NCBI GenBank assembly: GCA_013398615.1
Contig: VZSR01003807.1
Location: forward strand, 844,944 to 908,943
Source: Brachypodius melanocephalos
Lineage: Eukaryota > Chordata > Aves > Passeriformes > Pycnonotidae
Length of the DNA stretch: 64,000 nucleotides
Direction: 5' to 3'
The notes under the pieces are model-generated. The model ran no database searches and was not told the DNA's origin. It saw only the letters and a program-made list of their open reading frames with translations. Shown piece by piece: positions 1-11,800 of this stretch. Numbering within the stretch: the stretch's first letter is position 1; each line of letters starts with the position of its first letter. Position numbers and translations under genes: made by a program.

Positions 1-3000
1 ATAAAAGGTTTGGGTTTTTTTACCTGAGGTGGTTTTGGTTAATTGGTATGTGTAAAAATGTCTCTTTGTGGAAGTCATTGCTGACCCAAGTGTTAAGTGT
101 TTAAGATCTGCCCAGTTGCCTCATGATGGGTACTTTTCTTCCTTCAAACATCCTGTGACCCTCAGCTAACACCATGCTCAGCAGCAGAGCCAATGCATCA
201 GTCTTGGCAAAATGAGCCAGTCTGCATTAAAAAGAGGGTCAATGGAAAACAAAAAGAACCAACAAAAGTCCCTTCCTTTATTTTGTCTGAACGATAAAAT
301 CTGCATGTTTTGATGCTTTCTGCCAGCCCACCAACTCCAGAAAGCACCTAGACATCCCCACAACAGGGTGGTGAGAAGCTTCAGGAACATTTCCTTCAGA
401 AGCTATGATGATAAATAAGCTTTCTGTACACGACAATTTCTACTCAACATGATTCTATTTTGATGAGAAGAATGACAGGCAGTTCCCATTAACTCCCCGC
501 TACCAGAAGCTAAATTTCTTCTGAAAATGTTTTTATTTTCTTCCTCAACTGAGGCTGGCATAGCTGGGTGTGTATTTATATGTATAAAGTTTCTTTTTCT
601 AGACTGGAAATGGGATTCTTTTTTTCCACTGTATCCTTTCCCTCTGGAGCTCAGCCTTTTAGTATCAATCCAAAATAACATCTCTTGACCATGGTCAGCT
701 CAGTCAGTCCTGTGAGCAAACTCATCAACTCTCGACAGGAAAACAAAATATTGGCACAAGCCTGGCTTCCTCTCAAGACTGCCATGGGTGGACAGGTATT
801 GTGGCCCTTGATCGCTCTGTGTTTCAGCATGCAACAAACCAAAACACAAATATTTTAATAGGGTAAGGAGACTATTCTGCATACATTTTTAAATCAATGC
901 AAATGCCCAATAAGCAAGCTTGCACTCTGCTGTGGACATCACCTCAAAATCTAGCCCTGCAGGCAGCCATACATGCTACTGTACCCTTTTGCTCGTGTGA
1001 AGCAACACGGTCTCTGGCAAGACAGAGAGCTCCCCTCTGGCAAATTTCTTCATGTGACAGAGGCCAGAGATTTTATGTGTTTTCTGAAAGCAGCTATGGC
1101 AAACAGTCAATTCAGCTAAACAGTCTTGGCCGCAGTACATCTGTGCCTAGTTTTGGCTTAGCAGAGCAGAATGACACATGTACTTCTCTGTCCCACTCCT
1201 AACCTAGGATGGTGAGAAAAATAGCTAAATTACAGAAGTACCTTCTGTACAGAAGTGTCCTGTGACAGTGCAAAATCTGCATGACTGGGAATTCTAGCCA
1301 AAATGAACTCACAGACCCACATGATTTCCTCATGAGATGACTTTGTGGGGAGGGTTTTTTTGGCTTAGTTCTTGTTGCTGTTGTTTTGTTGGCTCCTCAG
1401 ATCAATACATTTACTGATCTCACTTCAGACATTTTTGTGATCAAAAATATGAGAATAAACAGAAGTGAGGAGATTTCATGCAGGTTTCTGCCGTATTTAT
1501 AATCAGGGTTTCCTCCTCTGACCCTTCTTGTCCTGCTTGTGGAAGAGGCACCGGCACCCCATGAAACAGCAGCACCAACAAACAGCAGCACCACGCAGCC
1601 AGTGTCACTGCCTGCATTGCTGACAGCAGTAATGGAGACATTTCTTTAGCTGTCTCAACGCCTTAAGAGCTCAGACTATATTTTCCAATGGGATTTAAAG
1701 GTCATCAGCATTGCTTTCTGTAGGCATATATCACTTGCTCTATAGTGCACCATGATCAAAACCTGCATGCCTGTATTAACTCGGGCTTTAACCAGGTTAG
1801 CCAGCCCAGGTTCTTAAGCCAGACTCTGCTGCTCCTTAGCACAGCCACACAAAATGCCTCAAAGATATGCCCAGCAGACCCTGTACAATCTGCATGGTGG
1901 TGACTCTTGCCAAGAAGAGCAGAACAGCAATTCCCAAGGCAGCATGGCCAGTCAGAGCATCTAGGCATTCTTCACTTAATTCAAATTATTAATGCACCTC
2001 TCCATCACTTCCTCTCTTCTTTTATAAGCTTCTGTTAATAACATTTAACATCTTAGCAAAAAGACTATTTTTTCACAAAAACATTTTCATTTTTTAAAAC
2101 TTCTAAATTTTGATGGAAGTTCCTCATTCAATAGACTATTTAGGTCTTGGTTTCCAATTAATATTTTCCAGAATTTGTTTTTACTCTTGGTTTAATGAGC
2201 CGTTTTTTCCTGCACTTACATTGGTTGGTTTGTCTTTGCCACTCCAGACAGCTTTTTGGAATTAAATATTTCTGACACTAAAATGGTTTCCTTTCCAAGA
2301 ATGAAAAGGGTTCAGAAACACATTTAAGTAGAAAATATAATTTTATCGCCAAGAGGAAAGAAGTCACCATCCAAGGTGCAGATGCTGCAGCAATTCTAAG
2401 CACAATTTACTGGACCAGCAGTGGCTGAGAGATGATCATATTTGACCCGAGAATTTACATCTGCACCCTCGATTTGGAAGACGAATTTGCTTCAATTCCC
2501 TACACTGACAGACTTGCAGCATGGCTGTGGGTGAAGTCCTGATAGCATCTAAGGTATTTGGCTTTACAACACAAAGACCCAAACAGCATTGTGTATCCAA
2601 ATTTCTGAATGCCAGTAATACAGTGAAAACATTTGAAGTTAAAGGGATAATCAACCCAAGCAAATCACAAGTTGCATAAACATGCAGCAATGCTTGGCAA
2701 CCCCAGCTGGTTGATAAGCCACATGCACACACCACCATGGTAGGAGAGAGCTGAATCATCTTCAACCCAGAGCCACCTAAGGCCACAGGATAGCTCTGAA
2801 CTACCCAAATGCATCTGCTCCCTGACCGTCAACCTGCTCAAGCTCCTGATCATCTGCAAATTTACATCCAGCAAATGTTAGCAAATAATCAAGATTTACT
2901 GTTCATTTGTTAATCTAACAGGGTGGAGCTGGATGGATTTTCTTTTTCCTGTCTTTAGTCATCTGTTTTTTGAACAATTTTTACTGTCGTGTTTCTGTTC

Positions 3001-3344
3001 CTCAGCTAATCTTAGAGCCAGTGACATAATTTCACTGAAATACTAATATTTCAAGCATACTTGTGTAGTTTGCACAGAGCTCAGTGACAGGATAAATCAC
3101 ATTCTGTATTGTTCTAACTTTCTTAAAATACCCCTTTATGGTTTTTTTAAAAAAAAAACTTCTTCAAGAAATTCACTCCTGGACTATGCTTGCATCACCA
3201 GAAGCCAGTGCTCCTCCCCACTTTCCCAGTGCGAAATGTGACCAGAGCACATGTGGAATCAGAGGCCAAGCATCACTGCTCCCCAAGTGCTGCAGGCACT
3301 GTACACCCTCAGCACTCCTGCATCTCCCTGTGGCCTCGGCTCAC
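1..3344. other. non-coding stretch, no gene seen
   Basis: No coding exon, RNA gene or nameable repeat is visible. Open frames here are 60-116 codons long, lack domains and overlap each other on both strands. The part from about 2030 to 2360 is AT-rich. A perfect POU octamer (ATGCAAAT) lies at 897-904. The sequence 1564-1592 carries a near-duplicate AACAGCAGCACCA pair. A short A-run at 3151-3160 precedes the rise in GC that leads into the CpG island. Confidence 0.6.
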
Positions 3345-4075
3345 ATTGGAGTACACCAGACGCGGAGAGAGGGCGCACAGGTGACGTGCCTGCTGTCCTT
3401 CCCAAACAGTCCTCCCCCAGCAGGGCTGGGCCCCATGGGCTCCACTCTTCAGCAGCATTCGTGGCTCGGTCTACAACTGCAGGCGCTTCTGCAGTGGGGA
3501 CAGCCAACAGAGCCTCGGCTGGCGCCCACCTTGAAGGGTGCCCGCCAACCCCGGTGCCCACCACGCAGCTCCCACCTTCCCACTGCCGTGAGCAGAGCAG
3601 CCAGCATCCCTCTCCCAGGCGAGGCCGGTGTCCCTCTCCCGGGCCGTTAATTGGCTGGGATGAGCGTCATGCGGCCGGGCGCACACATGTGTCCCATAAC
3701 CCAAACCATCTGCGAGCGTTTTAATTAACCCATCCCCAGCTCCTCTGCGCTGCCATTGAAAAGATCCCGCCCTGGCCCCAGCCGAGCCTCCCCCGTGCAG
3801 CCCTGCAGCTCCCCTCCCCACCCAGGAATTCGCAACCACAACTGTACAGCGTGGGCCCCCCGGCCCTCCGCGGCCGCGCGGGAGCAGCCTCAGCAGCCAG
3901 CGAGGAGGAGGAGATGAAAAGGGCTCCCTCCATATGTGGCTGCCGATGCGGACCTACAGGGTAGGCTCCACACACAATAGATAACAGGAGGCTCCTTCTC
4001 ACAGCTGTTCGGCTGTAGGGGCTTCCACGTCACATCATACGTGCGGGCGTCAGACACCCCGCACATAAAAAACGA
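3345..4075. promoter_or_regulatory. CpG island, candidate promoter or regulatory island
   Basis: Composition changes sharply to roughly 60-65% G+C with about 40-45 CpG dinucleotides by eye in some 730 bp, far denser than anywhere else in the window. Overlapping SacII and NotI-type sites (CCGCGGCCGC) lie near 3868. CpG islands in vertebrates usually mark promoters or unmethylated polycomb-type regulatory islands. Islands lack strand, so the direction of any transcript is unknown. CRE-like half sites occur near 3378 (TGACGT) and 4028 (ACGTCA). A short frame starts at 3913 (MKRAPSICGC...) but stops after 16 codons. Several frames stay open through the island on both strands, as expected of GC-rich DNA with few stop codons. 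No recognisable first exon is seen. Confidence 0.6.
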
Positions 4076-4780
4076 CTGGAGAAAAAAAAATCCCCTTCTG
4101 TGAAGCCACATGGATGCACATCAGCACAGAACTCAGCCTACTGCTGCTGAAAATTGCTGGAAAAATGCAGCCATGTCAGGCCCCATGTTCTTATTACTCT
4201 CCAGGGATGTGACTTTCTTTACTCTCTGACTGGTTTTTTATATTGCAATGAAGTGTTCAGTGGAAGTAGTCAAATTCAATGAAGTTGCTCTGGAGGCTGA
4301 AGAGAGATCCAAAGCCACTAAGACCTAACCACAATCGAGCTCTAGATGAAGGGATTTAGGCACTGTAAAATACAACAAGGCTCACAAGCAATATTATCAG
4401 CAAACAGGAAATTTGCACTGACATGCTAGGTTTGCAGCTGGTCTAAATGAGAGCAGCATATTAAGGAAGAATTTGATGTTGCCCATCCAGAGGCAGGACA
4501 CCCTTGCTGGAGGGGCTGTTCCTCTGGAAGTCACCATGATCATAGTATTTATAAATTTAACAGAGGTGGTAGTGCAAAGTAACCTCAGAAAGCAAAACAT
4601 CACGAGTTTACTTGGAGGTGCTCATTTTCACCAGCTATTGCAAACTAGCTTTAATCATATGAAATTCATGCCATCATCAGCGCTGTTCTTTCTCCAGCTG
4701 TCTGGGGGTAATTCTGGGCAAATTTTCTATTGCATCTTCCACTGAGCTCTCTCAAAATAGCTTTATGTATGAGATCAGCA
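4076..4780. other. non-coding stretch, nothing recognised
   Basis: Flank of the CpG island. It begins with an A-run at 4083-4091 and returns to ordinary composition. No exon, RNA gene or repeat is recognised. The 90-codon plus frame at 4473-4745 has no domain. Confidence 0.55.
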
Positions 4781-4859
4781 GTTTCCCCATTTTATAGGCA
4801 GATAAATTGCACAGAGCAGTGAAAACACACTTGCTTAGGATGGAATACTGACAGAGCTG
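4781..4859 (-). repeat. MIR-like ancient SINE remnant
   Basis: The plus strand contains CCCCATTTTATAGGCAGATA followed by GCACAGAG and, further on, CTTGC. This is the order seen in the reverse complement of the MIR/CORE-SINE family (CCCCATTTTACAGATGAGG, GGCACAGAG, CTTGCCC). The copy is diverged and only the central part is recognisable. The tRNA-like head is not clear, so the assignment to MIR rather than another amniote SINE is tentative. Confidence 0.4.
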
Positions 4860-6648
4860 TACTGTTGTGTACAGTTCACCAGCCTCAGACTTGGAAAAAT
4901 ATTGGCTTAGACCTATTTGTTCACAAGTAGGGTTCTCCTGCAGGTTTCGTAGGATGGAAATAGCACAATCTCTCTCACTGGCACCAGAGATCACTGGTAC
5001 GTACAAAGCAAGAAGGGAAATTTTCTAATAAACAAAGCTGGGATATCATTTGTCTGGATTTCATTTGAAGTCCAGCCCTCCAACTATGTATCCATACAAC
5101 TGTGGTGCATCAGAGCTTCAGATACTTAAGGAGTGCCAAACATGGGTCTGTGCTGCAAAGTTCAGTTAACTCCTGTGCTATTTCATCTCTCCCTGCCTGC
5201 AGTGAAGCAGGATCAGACCATAAGGGTCAGAGTCCCTACCCCATTACCATCCCCCAAACTGTAAATAAGAGCAGAATTGGGGCCAAGAAAGTGCTCATGT
5301 TCTTTCAACAACAGAAGTAAAATCACAGTTCCATTCACTTATTCACTGAAAGCCTCTTATAACACAAATACCTATATTTTCCACTGTATGGTGAGCAAAC
5401 AGCTCACCTGTGTACAAGTGTGGAAGACTGTCCCCACCAAAAAAGTGGCTTTGATCCCTGAACAGAACCTTAGACTGCTGAGGGCAGGCTAGGTAGGACA
5501 GTTCATTCCTCAGGGTGCTCAGCCTCCTCTGAATCATTCTACAGCTCATCTTGCAGTGCAGCTGGTCCTTTGAATCCAAAGGGTTTTCATAAGACATGTT
5601 TCAACATCTCTCACCAAAATCAGTGACAACAGCACACTTGGTCTCATGCTAAATAAGGTATAAACATAGCCCTCAAGGAATCAAGTCCTTAGGTTCCTGT
5701 CTGATAAACACAGGATACATTTTTAAGACCAACATTCCCAGTCATCCAGCACCTGAGTTTTTGGAGCATCTCATTTCTCTCCAGTGAGATTTCCAGAGTG
5801 ACTCAGAAGCTTTGAGTGGAGCTGGAGGGTTTTGGAAAACAAATTCATTTTTGTGCTGCCACCTCGCTCACTTTGGCTTTCTGGGCTGTAAATGCAGAAA
5901 TTGTGCACTGCTGTCGAAAATGCTTCTGATTCATAACCTCTGACAAAAGCACGAGTAGAGCAGCATCATGAATTGCATAGCTCATTGGCCACGGGGAGGG
6001 TTCATTGGCCTGCTAATCTGAACTGTCTGATCCTAAACTTCCACTTCCCATTGCATTCAAATGCACTGCTGAGTTATTTGACTCCAGCATAGATCCAGGG
6101 ATGTTTTTCTTGTCTTACAGTTTTGTACCGACTGAGCTAACCCACAAGATAATTATTAAGGCAAAGAACTTAGTGGGATCCTAACAAGGATTAAACATTT
6201 CTATGATTCATTAAAATATTCCCAGTGCCACTGGCTGGGATAAAAATATATAAGAATTGTGTTAAAATTATAACACCAAGCTTCAGCCCAGAAATCTCCA
6301 TGAAAAGAATCCCTGGAAATGCTGTTTGAGGATGCCAGAGCTGCACTCCCTGAAGTGCCTGTTTCATTGGAAATCCAACCTGAAATTCCATTGACTAGCA
6401 CATCCTTGTCCTCAAGCCCTACAGAAGCATCTGGCTCTTGGGGGAAGACTAGGAACACCCAAATAACCCACTGTAATATAAGCACAGCTTCAACTGATTG
6501 TGCAACAAGCCTGCACCAGCTGAAGATGCAGTGCTTTAAGTAAGAAGTTTTGTGGCTGGTGCTGCTTTGTTGTTGCTGCTCAGTGGTGAAGCAACCAAAA
6601 CTGAAGAGGAAGAAAAAGAGGACAGGGTAGACAAGACTTGTGAAAAAC
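4860..6648. other. non-coding stretch with paired CCAAT-type motifs
   Basis: No gene or nameable repeat. Two identical TCATTGGCC words sit at 5982-5990 and 6002-6010, exactly 20 bp apart. ATTGG is the reverse of the CCAAT box bound by NF-Y. No CpG island or TATA box accompanies them, so promoter function is not supported. The segment 5340-5600 has open frames on both strands but no domain. Confidence 0.5.
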
Positions 6649-6693
6649 AAAGGAAGAAAAAAAGAAAAAAAAAAGGAAAAAAAAAGGAAGAGG
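6649..6693 (+). repeat. uninterrupted 45-bp polypurine (A/G) tract
   Basis: All 45 bases are A or G, A-rich with scattered GG and GA. The flanks from about 6601 are also purine-biased. The tract yields a lysine/glutamate-rich plus frame (6552-6893) and a phenylalanine-rich minus frame (6201-6938, 245 codons). Both are composition artefacts. Polypurine tracts can form triplex DNA. Confidence 0.85.
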
Positions 6694-9600
6694 TAGACAT
6701 TGTGCCCTTTTATCCAGTGAGATTTCAATACTTGATCAAATACAGGCAACATCAATGTGGATTGCTCTATCCTCTTAAAGGCTACAAACTCATGTCTTTT
6801 TCCTGCTGGGAGAGTGCACACACTTCCAGGCTGCAGCAGGTTCAAGGGAAAAGGTGTTCTCAGTCCCCTGCTGACTCTGCTTGCTTGCTCTGAATACCTG
6901 TTTAGGGCTAGGTTGTAAATATTCATCTCTGGGTACATATCATCACATCTGAACTGGAAGTCTTTCTTGTTTGTCCCATTGCTGGGGGCTTTTCAATGTG
7001 CTATGCAGAGTGGGACTGCCCCATGTGGGAAAGTCACCTCCAGCTATTCAATATCAGATGGAGTGTCTTTGGAAGACAAACAAAAAGTACAATTATTTAC
7101 CCAGCCCTATTCTTTGGTGTCACCAGCATGCAGGAAAGGGCAGGGATACTGAGAAATCTCCGCAAACATCTCAGCTTGCAGGAGCATGCCTGTAATTACA
7201 TCCTCTGCTGAGTAATTATGTATTTTCTCCCACAGCCACACTGGTGAGGAGACTGTTGAATACAGGATCCCACCTCATCCTAGTTTGTGAGATGCATCAT
7301 GTTCATGATGAGACCCAGGAAGAGTAACCTGTGCTGGGACTACAGTCTGTCAGGTGCCAAGATGTACTGAAGAAAGCATGTGGATGTAATTTTCACATCC
7401 TCACCTTGCAAGGCACAGGTAGGGTTGGTTGGGCCCTGAAGACCATTTTTTTTTCTCAGGACATGTCCTTGTATACTAGCATCAGTAATTTTGCACAGAG
7501 AAGGACAGCACATACAAAACCCAAAACTGAACATTCAGTAAAAAAGAGCTTTAAGTCAGACTGACAGGTTTGCCCAGAACCAAGTGCTCTTTGTTTTTTG
7601 CAAGGAAAATATCATGTTTCTCAACATGGCAAAAGAATGTAGACTCATCCTGCTGATGCTTGCAGTTGTGACACAGCAGAGAGCAGCAGCATTGGCCAGA
7701 GTGTCTATCCATTTGTTTTAGTTCAGTTTTCCAAAGAGGTGGTGCTGCAGTATCACTCCCATGTATGTGGCTCTTCACCTGTCTATCTGCTCTCAGCTGT
7801 GCTTCTCCCTCACCAGTAACTTTTGAACCTGTTGACCAAGTGCAAAAAAATTTGACAGGCAATAGGAGGTTTTCAAGGTATTAAATTCCAACACATTTTA
7901 TGAAATTTGGCAGCTGGCTAGAGGAGAAAAACCCAATTAGTGGCCCTATAGAAGTGAAGGCTGCAATGTGAATGTGACTCTTATTAGACAGTGAAGATCC
8001 TCCTGGGAAAGAGATATTATGAATGTTCACAGAGGGAAAACAGATCAGCACTTAACTCTTATTAGAAGCCAGGCAATCCAATGCAAGCCCCAAGTACTGT
8101 TGCAGGAAACTGGCTACTTCAGCTCTGCTGCTCAAAGAGCAACATGTCCATGATCTCCAGCTGGGGCACTCACAGCCTCCTTACACACAGGCAGAGATAG
8201 AACTGAGGAGGATGAAAGGATCAGTAAGGTGTTAGGCTAAGAGAAAGGGAAAATCCTTCTTCCAACAGCTGCTGAATGCCCCCCCTGACCATCTCTTCCA
8301 GCCTTTTCACTGATGCCTCTTAACCTTTCTTTTCCATCTGTCCTGAGCACCCATGGTTTCTTTCACACCTTTCATTTCCCCATCTTTGTGATTTTCTCCA
8401 ACTAAGGCTCCAAATAATCCCCAAACAGCCAAATGTCTTCATTGTTGTACCTTAGGTCTCTGCCCTCTCACCTTCTCAGAAATGCCCTTTGCTGTAGCCA
8501 CAAACTAAATGCATAATTTTCAGGAAAGTTTGCCCTCATTTTTGAAGCAGCAGAATTAGTTTTGCCTGCACTGCTGAGAAACCTTGAGCCAGCTCTAGAG
8601 TCATGGCACAATGAAACAGACAAGGACATTACATTTACGAATTGGGCCTGTCCTCAGGGAGAAATTCATCCTTCTTATAACCTCCCTGAAGTCACAATAG
8701 AGAAAACAGCCCTAATTAATCCAGCCTGCTTGCATTACAAGAGATAACATGGCCTAGAGAAAAGCATCTGACTCGAAGAAGCGGGAGGGTCATGGTCTTA
8801 CATGACTTTGTGACTGACTTGATCACTGCTGCTGAGCACATTCTTTATCTGCATTTATAAATTCAAATTTTAGGACTTATGCTTCAGGGTCCGGATTCTC
8901 AGCTTGTATGGGCAATCATTTGCAGGCTACACTTTTGCAACTAAAGCTATGTGAATCCACAGTGGCTTCACAGTGGTTTGCTGCTGAGGAGTGGAAAGAG
9001 CTTACATTGAAAGACACTGAGTTAACTGGAGGCTCACAGTAGCACAGATGTCCTCCCAAGGTCTCCTTGGCTGTCCTTCAGCTCCTGTCCTGTGTTTATC
9101 CTCAGGAACACTGCTTCCTTGTTATAAACCATGCAGATCTCCAGCCCTTCCCTCTATGCTCCTGTTCCAGCTTTTCCCCTCCTTTCCCATTCCTCAAACA
9201 AAATGTTACCAAAACATTAAAAAACATTGAAAAACATATTTTACCTTTCTTTATTGAGAGGAATATAACTGAGTTCTGTAAGCACAAGAACAATAGGAGA
9301 AGGCAAGAGAGGAGCCTCACAAGAGATTATTAGGATTCTTCCTCTCCTGATCTCTGCATGAATATTTAACCAAGTGGCATTTGCAATATAGATTTATCTT
9401 ATAGGAATGTTCCAGTAAGTGGCTGGACAGATCTATAGGTAATTGATCTCAGATATGTTTATATTTACTTAATTAAGTCTGCATCTAGTTAATTAAGGAG
9501 TGAAATATTTGAAAACTCTGCAAAATGTGCAAAGAATTCACATCTGGCCAGCAAAGCAACTCTGATGTGCCACCATTGAGTGCTCTGTTCAGAAACTTCA

Positions 9601-11800
9601 GGAAATTTCACATACTGATGTGTCTGTAACCCAGTGGCTCATTATAGCTATCAAAGGATGAAACTGCAAGGAAAGAACCTTTTTCTGGGACACAGTTGCA
9701 GTAGTGACACTTCTGAAGTGAACAGAGAAACTTGTGTCATGCAACTGAGAATACTCCAAGAAAATGCTGCTGTCACTACACAACTCTCATGTACCTACCA
9801 GCTGTCTCCATTTGGAAAAGACAATCTTGGTTTTCTAAAAACAAAATATTTACAATTGTTGCAGTCTGTCTCCTCAGAATTCTTTCCCCCTTGCATATGG
9901 GTTTTCCTGAAGCTGCAAGACAGGGCTCTGATGATCTCTTGACTGTCTCCATCACGAGATGCAGTGCTTCAGTTGATTGACTTTAAAGTCAAACACACAT
10001 GGTTACATGCTAAAGATTTGGTGGAGGTGTCTGATACAAAAAAGCATCCTGCAAAGGCACAGATGTGTCCACAGAACTAACCTGGAAATCTCATAAAGAG
10101 AGGCTCCACAGCCCTTCTGTGGTTTGTGAAGGCCAGTCTGTTTGCTCAGGCTATGAAAAGAGAGTCTTAAATCATTTTTTCACTAATATGATCCCAGTTA
10201 TTTCACTAGGGTTGTTCTTGAGTAATGATTCAAGGGCATGCCAAGGAGGAGTGGATTAGACTCCCTTAGTTTCCTCTTGGCAAATAGCAGTAACAAAGAA
10301 AACCAACTACCCACATTTCCAGAGCTTTAAATACTTCTTTGTGACATTCAGTTCTGAAGGCAAGCAAAGTTTGGGAACAAGCTTTTTTTCTTCTTAGCCA
10401 TTTCTAATTCTCCTTCTTATTGCCACGCCTTAGTATTTTGAGCAATTACCTCCCACTTTCTGTCAATCCCTTGTCATTTCTCTACCCTGCCTGACCAGTT
10501 TGCTCCTGTTTTGGCCCTGGGCTGTTTGAGGTATGCCATGCTCCAGAGAGATTGTCCTGGTTTAGTCATCTTTTCCCAATGGATCAAGTTTTGGCAGCCA
10601 TCCAGGAAGCATTAATGTCACCATATGGATTGGCTGGCTAATCACAGGCCAAAAGTGCCGTATGTTGTAACTGAGGAGTTCTAAGGGCCAAATGCCCAAA
10701 CATATCCAGGCTCCAAGGACAGATCACATGGCAGATGCAGGTACCTAAGACAAGCGTGGGGCAGACTTAACATCCCAACCTCCAAAGCCATCCTCTTAAT
10801 CTGACATCCAGCACTAAAGATACTCCTTTTTTGACATGACATTTGCTTCTGCACATTCCTCAGAGCAGAGTTTTCTGTCCACACATGGCAGAGCCATCCT
10901 GTCTGAATTGCCCCTGAAGTTCTGACCAAGCCTCACTGGGATGGGAAGTCCCACCTTGCTTGGGAATCTCAGCTAGGGTAGAGGTGGAAAGGCTCAGAGG
11001 ACAAGTTGTTTTCTCAAATAGCATTAAATTCATCACAAAACATTATTCTCAAGTCAGTCACAGCTACATTTACTCAGAAACTCATGCCAAGAAGTTTCCA
11101 CAATTAAATAAAAATCCACTAACTTCCATCCAATTGTACTAGTGACTTTAAACCCTCCAACAGTTAGAATCTAGTTCCTTCACGTAAACAAGAGACCTAA
11201 TCACCTAGCTATAGTATGAATAGCAACTGTGTGGGGCTGAAGTGTACTTTGCATTTTATAAGAAGATTGTGGGATGATTTAGGTCTTCCACAGTACAGGA
11301 ATAAGCAGACACCCTTAGCCAAAGGGTTTTTCCTATCCACACTGAGCCAACCACAGACAGTGTATCTCAGATAAGAAGTCGCTTATGCCAAGCTAACATG
11401 CTTTTGACTTTCAGCAGGAGCTTATTATGAGCCCTCTGATATGCACAGGGCAAACTTGAACCTTTCTGGTCTTCTCAAGTCTAAAGATCGCAATATATGA
11501 ATAGAATGGATGGCACATACTAACCTTTATTCTTTTGCTGGACAATTTGCAATGAATAAAAAAACAGAAACAAGGATTGGTTGCTAAATATTAGCAAGAC
11601 AGAAAACAAACAAGAATACTTTTCTCTGGATATTTCCAATGAAAAAAGCTGATCATTCTCATTTGCAATGAGGGTGGCATTTAATCTCAAACTGGAGTGG
11701 TACATTCTGGCATTTATTCTACAATACTGGGGAAGAGAGAAGGGAGACTGTTGATGTTGAATGATCACATATTGACAACATGGCATTGTTGTGCTTGGGG
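6694..11800. other. non-coding stretch, nothing recognised
   Basis: About 5 kb of ordinary unique-looking sequence. Open frames reach only about 100 codons (for example 7551-7862 minus and 9634-9942 plus) and have no domains. The stretch 9410-9520 is AT-rich with several TTAATTAA-type homeodomain cores (near 9470 and 9490). No repeat family is recognised. Confidence 0.55.

Noticed and set aside
6201..6938. 245-codon minus frame
   Set aside because: Its centre is the complement of the polypurine tract, giving a phenylalanine-rich run. It overlaps a lysine-rich plus frame and has no domain.
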